Below the pieces are notes generated by a model. It did not search any database and had not been told where the DNA came from. It was given only the letters and a program-made list of their open reading frames with translations. DNA of 64,000 nt. It comes from Enterococcus canis NBRC 100695. GTDB taxonomy: Bacteria; Bacillota; Bacilli; Lactobacillales; Enterococcaceae. Position 1 is the first letter of the stretch. The number at the start of each line of letters is the position of its first letter. The stretch spans positions 1 through 64,000 of the forward strand of contig NZ_BCQJ01000007.1 in assembly GCF_001544375.1 (NCBI RefSeq). Direction: 5' to 3'. This document shows positions 55,601 to 64,000 of the stretch, one piece after another. A program made the position numbers and the translations under genes.

Positions 55601-56137
55601 TTATTTACCAGTTTTACCTTCTTTACGGCGTACGTATTCGCCAACATAGCGGATACCTTTACCTTTATAAGGTTCTGGCGGACGAGTGCCACGAATGTTC
55701 GCTGCAACTTCGCCTACAACTTCTTTATTAGATCCTTTAACGATTACCTGTGTATTCGCAGGAACTTCAATCGTAATACCTTCTGGTGCTACGATTTCAA
55801 CTGGGTGAGAGTACCCAACGTTCAATACAAGTTTAGTACCTTGTAATTGCGCACGGTAACCGACCCCGATCAATTCCAAAGCTTTTTGGAACCCTTCGCT
55901 AACACCAACAACCATGTTGTTGAAGTTTGCACGAGTCGTGCCGTGGATTGTTTTCATTTCTTTGCTGTCGTCTGGACGAGTGAATGTTACTTCGCTGCCT
56001 TCGATGTTCATCTTGATCTCAGCAGGGAAAGTACGTGTCAATTCACCTTTTGGTCCTTTAACTGTTACATCGTTTCCGTTTTGTGTTACTTCAACACCTG
56101 CAGGTAAAACGACGATTTTATTCCCAATACGGCTCAC
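55601..56137 (-). CDS. rplF: 50S ribosomal protein L6
   Basis: 178 aa. [20 protein letters not shown] at the start and [20 protein letters not shown] near the end. Two similar folds near the factor-binding site. Preceded by AGGAGGTGTC. A ~90-bp gap precedes rplR, longer than others in the cluster. Confidence 0.97.
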   Translation of the reverse strand: MSRIGNKIVVLPAGVEVTQNGNDVTVKGPKGELTRTFPAEIKMNIEGSEVTFTRPDDSKEMKTIHGTTRANFNNMVVGVSEGFQKALELIGVGYRAQLQGTKLVLNVGYSHPVEIVAPEGITIEVPANTQVIVKGSNKEVVGEVAANIRGTRPPEPYKGKGIRYVGEYVRRKEGKTGK

Positions 56138-56167
56138 TGAAAGACACCTCCTTGTGTAGTTATAAAA

Positions 56168-56566
56168 TTACCATACGTAAGCGAGTACTTCGCCGCCGAT
56201 GTTTTTTGCTCTAGCTTCTTTATCAGTGACAACACCTTCTGAAGTAGAGATCATTGCGATACCTAAACCGTTCAATACTTTAGGTACTTCGTCTGCTTTC
56301 ACGTATACGCGCAGACCTGGTTTAGAGATACGTTTTAAGTTTGTGATAACACGCTCGTCATTTTTCCCGTATTTCAAGAATACGCGGATGATGCCTTGTT
56401 TGTCATCTTCGATATATTCAACATCGCGGACGAAACCTTCACGTTTCAAGATTTCAGCGATATCACGTTTGATTTTAGATGCAGGTACTTCTAATGATTC
56501 GTGTTTTACCATGTTGGCATTACGAATGCGTGTTAGAAAATCTGCAATTGGATCTGTCATGACCAT
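56168..56566 (-). CDS. rpsH: 30S ribosomal protein S8
   Basis: 132 aa from ATG 56566 (GGAGGTAAATAGTTCA); an ATG two codons later is the alternative. [20 protein letters not shown] and [14 protein letters not shown]-like end identify it. It binds central 16S rRNA and, in other bacteria, its own operon mRNA. Confidence 0.97.
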   Translation of the reverse strand: MVMTDPIADFLTRIRNANMVKHESLEVPASKIKRDIAEILKREGFVRDVEYIEDDKQGIIRVFLKYGKNDERVITNLKRISKPGLRVYVKADEVPKVLNGLGIAMISTSEGVVTDKEARAKNIGGEVLAYVW

Positions 56567-56598
56567 TGAACTATTTACCTCCTTTATGCGAGTATTGT

Positions 56599-56784
56599 TT
56601 ACCAGCTAGCTTTCTTCACGCCGGGAATTTGACCTTTATAGGCAAGTTCGCGGAAGCAAATACGGCAAAGATGAAATTTACGATAAACTGAATGTGGACG
56701 TCCGCAACGTTCGCAACGAGTGTAAGCCTGTGTTGAGAATTTAGCAGGGCGTTTGTTTTTAGCAATCATTGATTTTTTAGCCAC
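56599..56784 (-). CDS. rpsN: 30S ribosomal protein S14, zinc-binding type
   Basis: 61 aa, the short type Z form. The zinc ribbon [20 protein letters not shown] has both Cys pairs. Ends [11 protein letters not shown]. The zinc-free long form, if present, would be elsewhere in the genome. Confidence 0.97.
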   Translation of the reverse strand: MAKKSMIAKNKRPAKFSTQAYTRCERCGRPHSVYRKFHLCRICFRELAYKGQIPGVKKASW

Positions 56785-56802
56785 GTAGTTCGCCTCCTTT
56801 TT

Positions 56803-57342
56803 TTATTTTTGGAATGGCATGCCTAATTGTGACAACAATTCGCGAGATTCTTCGTCTGTTTGAGCTGTTGTTACGATAACGATATCCATTCCGCGTACTT
56901 TGTCGACTAAATCATAGTCTACTTCTGGGAAGATCAACTGTTCTTTGATCCCTAAAGTGTAGTTACCGCGTCCGTCGAATGCTTTCTTGCTCACACCGTG
57001 GAAGTCACGCACACGAGGAAGAGAAACTGTGACTAATTTGTCTAGGAATTCATACATGCGTTCGCCACGTAAAGTAACTTTCGCGCCGATTGGCATACCT
57101 TCACGTAAGCGGAAACCCGCGATAGATTTTTTAGCTTTGGTGATCATTGGTTTTTGACCTGTGATCAATGTCAATTCTTCAACTGCTTTATCTAAGTTTT
57201 TAGCATTAGATACAGCGTCGCCCACACCCATGTTGATTACGATCTTTTCAACTTTTGGTGCTTCCATAACTGAACTGTAGTTGAATTTTTCCATTAATGA
57301 TGGAATTACTTCTTTAGAATATTTTTCTTTCAGGCGGTTCAT
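56803..57342 (-). CDS. rplE: 50S ribosomal protein L5
   Basis: 179 aa from ATG 57342 (AAGGAGGGGCTTATTCG). [36 protein letters not shown] and [17 protein letters not shown] are typical. It binds 5S rRNA and bridges to S13. Confidence 0.97.
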   Translation of the reverse strand: MNRLKEKYSKEVIPSLMEKFNYSSVMEAPKVEKIVINMGVGDAVSNAKNLDKAVEELTLITGQKPMITKAKKSIAGFRLREGMPIGAKVTLRGERMYEFLDKLVTVSLPRVRDFHGVSKKAFDGRGNYTLGIKEQLIFPEVDYDLVDKVRGMDIVIVTTAQTDEESRELLSQLGMPFQK

Positions 57343-57369
57343 CGAATAAGCCCCTCCTTCCATTAGTTA

Positions 57370-57681
57370 TTATTTATCTAGAACTTCACCGGTTTTTTTA
57401 GAAACACGTACTTTTTTACCGTCGACTTCTTTGTAGCCAACACGTGTTGCTTCACCATTTGATGGGTCAACGACCATGACGTTAGAGACATGGATCGGTG
57501 CTTCCATCTCGATGATGCCGCCTTGAGGAGCAGCTGCATTCGGTTTTTGGTGTTTTTTCATCACGTTGACGCCTTCGACGATGACTTTGTCTTTTTTAGG
57601 AAACGCTGCTAATACAACGCCTTCTTTGTTTTTGTCTTTACCAGTGATAACTTTAACTTTATCGCCTTTTTTAACAAACAT
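57370..57681 (-). CDS. rplX: 50S ribosomal protein L24
   Basis: 103 aa. [20 protein letters not shown] is the KOW motif; [16 protein letters not shown] follows. An assembly initiator near the exit tunnel. Confidence 0.97.
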   Translation of the reverse strand: MFVKKGDKVKVITGKDKNKEGVVLAAFPKKDKVIVEGVNVMKKHQKPNAAAPQGGIIEMEAPIHVSNVMVVDPSNGEATRVGYKEVDGKKVRVSKKTGEVLDK

Positions 57682-57715
57682 TACTGTTTCGCACCTCCTT
57701 TGATAAGTGACACAA

Positions 57716-58099
<384 letters not shown>

Positions 58100-58133
58100 T
58101 CAGACTTTGCGGTTCATCTTTATGAGGAACTCG

Positions 58134-58397
58134 TTAGATTACAACAGCTTTTTCGACAACCTCTAATAGACGGAAGCGTTTTGTTGCAGATAAAGGACGA
58201 GTTTCCATGATTTTCACGATATCGCCAACTTTTGCTTCGTTGTTTTCATCGTGTACTTTATAATTTTTAGAGTAATTCATACGTTTACCGTAGATAGGGT
58301 GGTTTTTCTTTGTTTCAACGACAACACTGATAGTTTTATCCATTTTGTCTGAAACCACGCGACCTTGATAAACTTTACGTTGATTTCTTTCAGTCAT
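58134..58397 (-). CDS. rpsQ: 30S ribosomal protein S17
   Basis: 87 aa, OB fold. [20 protein letters not shown] and [20 protein letters not shown] identify it. It lies between rpmC and rplN. Confidence 0.97.
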   Translation of the reverse strand: MTERNQRKVYQGRVVSDKMDKTISVVVETKKNHPIYGKRMNYSKNYKVHDENNEAKVGDIVKIMETRPLSATKRFRLLEVVEKAVVI

Positions 58398-58421
58398 ACG
58401 CGTTTGGGCCTCCTTCCACGA

Positions 58422-58610
58422 TTAGTTTGCTTGTTCACGCAAAACAGTTTTGATGCGTGCAATCGATTGACGTACTTCTTTGATACGTGCAGTATTTTCT
58501 AATTGACCAGTTGCTAGTTGGAATCTTAAGTTAAACAATTCTTCTTTCAATTGTTTTTCTTTATCAAGCATTTCGGCAGTGGTTAGTTCTCTGATTTCTT
58601 TAACCTTCAT
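58422..58610 (-). CDS. rpmC: 50S ribosomal protein L29
   Basis: 62 aa from ATG 58610, overlapping the end of rplP; GGTGGTGA in rplP is the binding site. [20 protein letters not shown] and [17 protein letters not shown] are typical of this helical-hairpin protein at the tunnel exit. Confidence 0.96.
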   Translation of the reverse strand: MKVKEIRELTTAEMLDKEKQLKEELFNLRFQLATGQLENTARIKEVRQSIARIKTVLREQAN

Positions 58611-59034
58611 TCGATTCACCACCCATTTCTTCACGTTTTACGATCTTTGTTTTCACAGGTAATTTGTGAGAAGCAAGACGTAAAGCTTCACGTGCAACTT
58701 CTTCAGGAACGCCGGCGATTTCAAACATGATCTTGCCGCGTTTCACTGGAGCAACCCAACCTTCTGGAGCCCCTTTACCTTTACCCATACGTACGCCGAT
58801 CGCTTTTGATGTATATGATTTATGAGGGAAAATTTTAATCCATACTTTCCCACCACGTTTCATGTAACGTGTCATGGCGATACGTGACGCTTCGATTTGA
58901 CGGTTTGTGATCCAGTGAGATTCTACAGCTTGTAAGCCCCATTCTCCAAAAGCCACTTCTTTGCCGCCTTTCGCTTCTCCGCGCATTTTTCCGCGGAATT
59001 CACGACGGTGTTTTACACGTTTAGGTACTAACAT
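58600..59034 (-). CDS. rplP: 50S ribosomal protein L16
   Basis: 144 aa. [40 protein letters not shown]. Sits near the A-site tRNA; the known evernimicin-type resistance region (around residues 50-56) looks ordinary. Two bases after rpsC. Confidence 0.97.
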   Translation of the reverse strand: MLVPKRVKHRREFRGKMRGEAKGGKEVAFGEWGLQAVESHWITNRQIEASRIAMTRYMKRGGKVWIKIFPHKSYTSKAIGVRMGKGKGAPEGWVAPVKRGKIMFEIAGVPEEVAREALRLASHKLPVKTKIVKREEMGGESNEG

Positions 59035-59036
59035 GA

Positions 59037-59693
59037 TTATTTCCCTCCTTTCTCAGTGTTTTTTTTCGTTGGCAAGATTTCGCCACGATAGATCCACACC
59101 TTAACTCCTAATTTACCGTAAGTTGTGTCTGCTTCTTCCCATGCGTAGTCGATGTCGGCACGCAATGTATGAAGAGGAACAGTTCCTTCAGAGTATCCTT
59201 CGCTACGAGCGATATCCGCACCGTTTAAACGACCTGATACTTGTGTTTTGATTCCTTTAGCGCCAGAACGCATTGTGCGTTGGATCGCTTGTTTTTGAGC
59301 ACGACGGAAAGCCACACGGTTTTCTAATTGACGTGCGATTCCTTCGCCGACTAATTTTGCATCTAAATCTGGTTTTTTGATTTCCACGATGTTGATGTGG
59401 ACACGTTTACCAGTTAATTTATTTAATTCTTTACGAAGACTTTCAACTTCAGATCCGCCCTTACCGATAACCATACCTGGTTTAGCAGTGTGGATAGAAA
59501 TGTTCACGCGATTTGCAGCACGTTCGATTTCAATAGTAGATACAGAAGCATCCGCAAGTCTTTTCGCGATGAATTTACGAATTCTTAGATCTTCATGCAG
59601 GTATTCAGCATACTCTTTTTCAGCATACCATTTTGCATCCCAGTCGCGGATGATGCCTACACGCATTCCAATTGGATGTACTTTTTGACCCAC
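59037..59693 (-). CDS. rpsC: 30S ribosomal protein S3
   Basis: 218 aa. The KH domain contains [20 protein letters not shown]. The start [20 protein letters not shown] and the end [20 protein letters not shown] are typical. Lines the mRNA entry site. Confidence 0.97.
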   Translation of the reverse strand: MGQKVHPIGMRVGIIRDWDAKWYAEKEYAEYLHEDLRIRKFIAKRLADASVSTIEIERAANRVNISIHTAKPGMVIGKGGSEVESLRKELNKLTGKRVHINIVEIKKPDLDAKLVGEGIARQLENRVAFRRAQKQAIQRTMRSGAKGIKTQVSGRLNGADIARSEGYSEGTVPLHTLRADIDYAWEEADTTYGKLGVKVWIYRGEILPTKKNTEKGGK

Positions 59694-59706
59694 TGAATGT
59701 CCCTCC

Positions 59707-60054
59707 TTATTTTTCTGATACGACTACAGTAATATGACTTGTCCGTTTGTTGATTGGTGAAGCTGAGCCTTTTGCACGAGGACGGAACCGTTTCATAGTT
59801 GGTCCTTCATTAACAAAAGCTTCAGATACAACCAAGTTTTCAACATCTAGATCAAAGTTGTTTTCTGCATTCGCTACTGCAGACATCAAAACTTTTTCGA
59901 TAATTCCTGCAGATTTGTTTGGTGTAAATTTCAAAATAGAAATAGCTTCTGCAACGCTTTTCCCTCTGATAAGATCGATAACTAAACGCGATTTACGAGG
60001 TGAAGTACGAACTGTTTTCGCAGTTGCTTTTGCTGAAGTAATTTGTTCTGCCAT
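59707..60054 (-). CDS. rplV: 50S ribosomal protein L22
   Basis: 115 aa. [20 protein letters not shown] and the tunnel loop [20 protein letters not shown]. This loop is where macrolide-resistance insertions arise; none is visible. Confidence 0.97.
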   Translation of the reverse strand: MAEQITSAKATAKTVRTSPRKSRLVIDLIRGKSVAEAISILKFTPNKSAGIIEKVLMSAVANAENNFDLDVENLVVSEAFVNEGPTMKRFRPRAKGSASPINKRTSHITVVVSEK

Positions 60055-60076
60055 TACTATTTCCTCCCCTCAATAA

Positions 60077-60355
60077 TTAACGTCTTGTTTTCTTATCGTC
60101 AGCAGCGTGGCCACGATAAGTTCTAGTTGGTGCGAATTCACCTAATTTATGTCCAACCATATCTTCTTGGATATAAACTGGTACATGTTTACGTCCGTCA
60201 TATACAGCAATTGTAAATCCTACAAAGTTAGGAAAGATTGTTGAACGACGAGACCAAGTTTTAATAACTTTTTTCTTTTCAGCGCCTTGTTGAGCTTCAA
60301 CTTTTTTCATTAAATGATCATCAGCGAAAGGCCCTTTTTTTAAACTACGACCCAT
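60077..60355 (-). CDS. rpsS: 30S ribosomal protein S19
   Basis: 92 aa. [20 protein letters not shown] and [20 protein letters not shown]. Head protein next to S13. Confidence 0.97.
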   Translation of the reverse strand: MGRSLKKGPFADDHLMKKVEAQQGAEKKKVIKTWSRRSTIFPNFVGFTIAVYDGRKHVPVYIQEDMVGHKLGEFAPTRTYRGHAADDKKTRR

Positions 60356-60392
60356 GGTGAACCTCCTCTCAAAATGTACGATTCATGGTCAG

Positions 60393-61223
60393 TTATTTAT
60401 TCTTACGACGAACAATAAGTTTGTCAGATTTAGCTTTTTTATTACGTGTTTTGTAACCAAGTGCTGGTTGGCCCCAAGGAGAAACTGGTGCTTTACGTCC
60501 GATTGGCGCTTTACCTTCACCACCACCGTGTGGGTGATCGTTAGGGTTCATTACGCTACCACGTACAGTTGGGCGTTTGCGCATCCAACGAGAACGTCCA
60601 GCTTTACCGATGTTGATCAATTCGTGTTGTTCGTTACCAACAGCACCGATTGTTGCACGGCATGTTGCTAAGATCATTCGAACTTCGCCTGAATTCAAGC
60701 GGATCAAGACGTATTTGCCTTCTTTACCAAGTACTTGTGCACTTGTACCAGCTGAACGGATTAATTGTCCGCCTTTTCCTGGTTTCATTTCGATGTTGTG
60801 GATCACAGTACCAACTGGAATATTTTCTAGTGGTAATGCATTCCCTACTTTGATATCAGCTTCTGGTCCAGATACTAATTGCATCCCAACTTGTAAGCCT
60901 TTTGGAGCTAAGATATAAGCTTTGACCCCATCTTCGTAATGTACTAACGCGATGTTAGCAGAACGGTTTGGATCATACTCAATTGTTTTTACAGTTGCAA
61001 CAACGTTGTCTTTGTTACGTTTGAAGTCGATCACGCGGTATTGACGCTTGTGACCGCCACCTTGATGACGAACTGTGATGCGACCGTTGTTGTTACGACC
61101 GGCATTATTTTTCAATGGTTGTAACAATGACTTTTCTGGTTTTGAAGTTGTGATTTCAGCGAAATCAGAACTTGTCATGTTACGACGACCATTTGAGGTA
61201 GGTTTGTACTTTTTAATCGCCAC
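60393..61223 (-). CDS. rplB: 50S ribosomal protein L2
   Basis: 276 aa. [20 protein letters not shown] at the start, [20 protein letters not shown], and the conserved [20 protein letters not shown] with the functionally important His of the C-terminal loop. Needed for peptidyl-transferase assembly. Confidence 0.98.
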   Translation of the reverse strand: MAIKKYKPTSNGRRNMTSSDFAEITTSKPEKSLLQPLKNNAGRNNNGRITVRHQGGGHKRQYRVIDFKRNKDNVVATVKTIEYDPNRSANIALVHYEDGVKAYILAPKGLQVGMQLVSGPEADIKVGNALPLENIPVGTVIHNIEMKPGKGGQLIRSAGTSAQVLGKEGKYVLIRLNSGEVRMILATCRATIGAVGNEQHELINIGKAGRSRWMRKRPTVRGSVMNPNDHPHGGGEGKAPIGRKAPVSPWGQPALGYKTRNKKAKSDKLIVRRKNK

Positions 61224-61262
61224 GTCTTTTTCCCTCCTATTTGATAGTTATTTCAAGTCTGC

Positions 61263-61553
61263 TTATTCAGCAGCGTCGAAAATTTGGATTTCTTTAGATT
61301 CTTCTGTCAATGTAACGATCGCTTTGCGACGTTTTTTGGTATATCCTGCATATTTGCCCATGCGTTTGAATTTAGGACGCACGTTTACGATGTTTACGTT
61401 TTTAACTTTCACATCGAATGCTGCTTCAACAGCTTGTTTTACTAAAGTTTTATTTGCTTTCGTATCCACTTCAAAAGTGTATTTCTTGTCATCCATGGCA
61501 AGCATAGACTTTTCAGTGATCAACGGGCGTTTGATAACATCTAGTAAGTTCAT
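61263..61553 (-). CDS. rplW: 50S ribosomal protein L23
   Basis: 96 aa. [40 protein letters not shown]. Docking site for trigger factor and SRP at the tunnel exit. The ATG overlaps the rplD stop by one base. Confidence 0.97.
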   Translation of the reverse strand: MNLLDVIKRPLITEKSMLAMDDKKYTFEVDTKANKTLVKQAVEAAFDVKVKNVNIVNVRPKFKRMGKYAGYTKKRRKAIVTLTEESKEIQIFDAAE

Positions 61554-62176
61554 TATGCAAGCACCTCCTCTACTTGAGTAAGAGCAGTTTGCGTGATCAA
61601 CAATTTATCGTTTGATACCACATCCAATACGCTTACGTTATCTGAAGCGACAACTGTCACGTTTGGCAAGTTACGTGCAGATAAAGCTGCAAAATCGTTA
61701 CCTGGTTCTAAAACGATTAATACTTTCGTATCAATTGTCAAGTTAGCAAGAACTTGTTTGAATTCTTTTGTTTTTGGTGCGTCGAAGCTTAAGCCATCCA
61801 CTACTACCAAGTTGCTATCTGCAACTTTGCTTGATAATACAGATTTCATTGCTAAGCGACGAACTTTTCTAGGAAGTTTGTAGCTGTATGAACGTGGAGT
61901 CGGTCCGAAGACTACGCCACCGCCACGCCATTGTGGTGAACGGATTGAACCTTGACGAGCACGACCTGTTCCTTTTTGGCGCCATGGTTTACGGCCACCG
62001 CCACGAACAGCACTGCGGTTTTTCACAGCGTGTGTTCCTTGTCGTAATGAAGCGCGTTGCATGATGATGGCATCATAGACAACTGTTTCATTTGGTTCGA
62101 TTCCGAAAATAGCGTCGTTTAAAGTAACTTCGCCATTTTGTGTTCCATCTTGTTTGAATAATGCTACGTTTGGCAT
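61553..62176 (-). CDS. rplD: 50S ribosomal protein L4
   Basis: 207 aa. The extended tunnel loop [20 protein letters not shown] is intact, with no macrolide-type change seen. L4 represses the S10 operon in some bacteria. It lies 27 bp after rplC. Confidence 0.97.
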   Translation of the reverse strand: MPNVALFKQDGTQNGEVTLNDAIFGIEPNETVVYDAIIMQRASLRQGTHAVKNRSAVRGGGRKPWRQKGTGRARQGSIRSPQWRGGGVVFGPTPRSYSYKLPRKVRRLAMKSVLSSKVADSNLVVVDGLSFDAPKTKEFKQVLANLTIDTKVLIVLEPGNDFAALSARNLPNVTVVASDNVSVLDVVSNDKLLITQTALTQVEEVLA

Positions 62177-62203
62177 TCCCTAGTTCCTCCTTTCCTCTAC
62201 CGA

Positions 62204-62833
62204 TTATTTAGCCTTCACAGCTGATTTGATAGTGATCAATGATTTTTTAGCTCCTGGAACGTTTCCTTTGATTAGGATAGCGTTGCGTTCCACGTCAACT
62301 TTAACAATCTCTAAGTTTTGGATCGTTACACGGTTGCCACCCATACGGCCAGCAAGGTGTTTATTTTTAAATACACGGTTAGGTGCAACTGGACCCATTG
62401 ACCCAGGACGACGGTGGTAACGAGAACCGTGAGCCATTGGTCCGCGGCTTTGGCCGTGACGTTTAATAACCCCTTGGAACCCTTTACCTTTCGTAGTACC
62501 TGTAACATCAACGATATCTCCTGCTTGGAAAATATCCACTTTAACTTCTTTTCCTACTTCGTATTCTCCTAGCTCAACATCCTTGAATTCCTTAATGAAG
62601 CGCTTAGGAGCCGTGTTTGCTTTTGCAACATGACCTTTCGCAGGTTTGTTAGACAAAACTTCACGCATATCTTGGTAACCGACTTGGATAGCTTCGTAGC
62701 CATCAGTTTCCATTGTTTTTACTTGCAATACCACGTTTGGTGTTGCTTCGACAACAGTTACTGGGATCAATTCGCCAGATTCTGTGAAGATTTGAGTCAT
62801 TCCCACTTTTTTCCCTAAGATTCCTTTGGTCAT
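62204..62833 (-). CDS. rplC: 50S ribosomal protein L3
   Basis: 209 aa. [20 protein letters not shown] and the loop [20 protein letters not shown] near the peptidyl-transferase centre, where linezolid/tiamulin changes occur; it looks unaltered. Confidence 0.97.
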   Translation of the reverse strand: MTKGILGKKVGMTQIFTESGELIPVTVVEATPNVVLQVKTMETDGYEAIQVGYQDMREVLSNKPAKGHVAKANTAPKRFIKEFKDVELGEYEVGKEVKVDIFQAGDIVDVTGTTKGKGFQGVIKRHGQSRGPMAHGSRYHRRPGSMGPVAPNRVFKNKHLAGRMGGNRVTIQNLEIVKVDVERNAILIKGNVPGAKKSLITIKSAVKAK

Positions 62834-62863
62834 GAGTACACCTCCATTACATTATTTTTTTGA

Positions 62864-63340
<477 letters not shown>

Positions 63341-63347
63341 CTTTATG

Positions 63348-63376
63348 ATTATATTATAGAAATGCGCGTATCGCAA
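63348..63376 (-). promoter_or_regulatory. Promoter of the S10-spc-alpha operon
   Basis: Minus strand TTGCGA (63376-63371), 17-bp spacer, TATAAT (63353-63348). A second TATAAT overlaps at 63358-63353. It drives the ~14-kb ribosomal gene series. Confidence 0.85.
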
Positions 63377-63448
63377 GCTTTTTTTTCTGAAAAACTGCAA
63401 TTTTGCAAGGGATTTTCATTCATTACTGTTTGACCGAAAAAAATGAAG

Positions 63449-63480
63449 AAAAAAAATCCCGCCACAGCAAAGGGCAGAAT
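63449..63480 (-). terminator. Terminator of the YitT-family gene
   Basis: Minus strand ATTCTGCC/GGCGGGAT (8 bp, two G-U pairs) with a 9-base loop, then T's. It lies 37 bp after the stop. Confidence 0.65.
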
Positions 63481-63516
63481 TTTTTTCTTCCTATTAATAA
63501 TATTCTTATTTCGTGA

Positions 63517-64000
63517 TTAATAATCAGATTCATAGAAACGTCCCAGAATGCGGACATTATCTGAGATACTGACAAAGGCGTTAGGATCAGCTTTGCGCAT
63601 ACCACTTTCTAGGTTCGGCAGTTCAAAACGCGTCACAACCGTTAGCAGTACAGTCTGTTTGTCGTGACTATACGCCCCTTCCGCTTCATTAATAATCGTA
63701 ATGCCACGGCGTAAGCGACGTTGCATTTCATCAATGACCTTATCTGGGTGTCGCGTAATAATCATGACCTGCATCTTTTTCTGCTTGGTAAAGACCACGT
63801 CTGTAACTCGGCCGCTGGAGAAAATCGCTAGCGCACTGTAAAACATGTATTGCCAACCAAATAAGAAGCCTGCTACGAATACAATGACTACGTTGAAATA
63901 AATCGAAATAGAGCCGATCGTACGTCCTGTCTTTTTGCGAATGGTAATACTAATGATATCTAAGCCGCCGGAAGACAAACCGTTGCGCAAAGCAAAGCCG
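63517..64000 (-). CDS. YitT-family membrane protein (5' part beyond window)
   Basis: The frame is open to the right edge, reading GFALRNGLSSGGLDIISITI into the visible 157+ residues, so the TTG near 63990 is not the true start. Two TM helices (IYFNVVIVFVAGFLFGWQYM, FYSALAIFSSG) precede a C-terminal DUF2179 domain (MQVMIITRHPDKVIDEMQRR, ITIINEAEGAYSHDKQTVLL). The family is membrane-bound with unclear function. It is transcribed in the same direction as the ribosomal genes but ends before their promoter. Confidence 0.88.
   Translation of the reverse strand, partial: GFALRNGLSSGGLDIISITIRKKTGRTIGSISIYFNVVIVFVAGFLFGWQYMFYSALAIFSSGRVTDVVFTKQKKMQVMIITRHPDKVIDEMQRRLRRGITIINEAEGAYSHDKQTVLLTVVTRFELPNLESGMRKADPNAFVSISDNVRILGRFYESDY

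Overview
The window is a low-GC Gram-positive chromosome segment, most probably from an Enterococcus or a close relative. The grounds are the S10-spc-alpha ribosomal cluster, the zinc-ribbon type of S14, an energy-coupling-factor (ECF) module, MprF, CodY/CcpA/XylR-type sites and an L13 leader. The species cannot be fixed from the sequence alone. No tRNA, rRNA or CRISPR array was seen.

Region 1, 1 to about 12.4 kb, is the right part of an integrated mobile element. It ends at the 3' end of rpsI, carries its own tyrosine integrase, excisionase and HUH-type rolling-circle Rep, and continues beyond the left edge. Its cargo is very AT-rich. It includes a SieB-like superinfection exclusion gene (cut by the edge), a protein with a HEPN-like RNxxxH motif, and an Ec67-type retron: a reverse transcriptase fused to TOPRIM, with a recognisable msr-msd RNA and promoter. 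It also carries a bacteriocin-like secretion cluster with an Rgg regulator and several small membrane genes, some decayed.

Region 2, 12.4 to 33.7 kb, holds rpsI-rplM (L13 leader), argGH, a TMEM175-like channel, brnQ with a CodY-like box, an Mga-family regulator, a three-gene operon mprF - ABC1 kinase - class I lysyl-tRNA synthetase, proC, a HAD phosphatase, two DUF1538 membrane proteins with a P-II-like protein, and truA-ecfT-ecfA2-ecfA1. In many Firmicutes rplQ-ecfA1-ecfA2-ecfT-truA-rplM-rpsI are contiguous. Here that block is split by metabolic genes.

Region 3, 33.7 to 49 kb, is a sugar island. A ChvE-MmsA-MmsB type monosaccharide ABC transporter faces a three-component sensory system (binding lipoprotein, LytS/YesM-type kinase, AraC-type response regulator). 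Xylose isomerase and xylulokinase face a ROK repressor (XylR). Two orphan lactose-type PTS EIIB paralogs sit at the ends of the transporter and xylAB operons, with no EIIA or EIIC. A perfect cre motif and a pair of direct repeats 60 bp apart lie between the transporter and sensor genes.

Region 4, 49 to 63.4 kb, is the complete S10-spc-alpha operon series (rpsJ to rplQ, including rpmD and rpmJ). It is read on the minus strand from a strong promoter with a long leader. The window closes in a truncated YitT-family gene.
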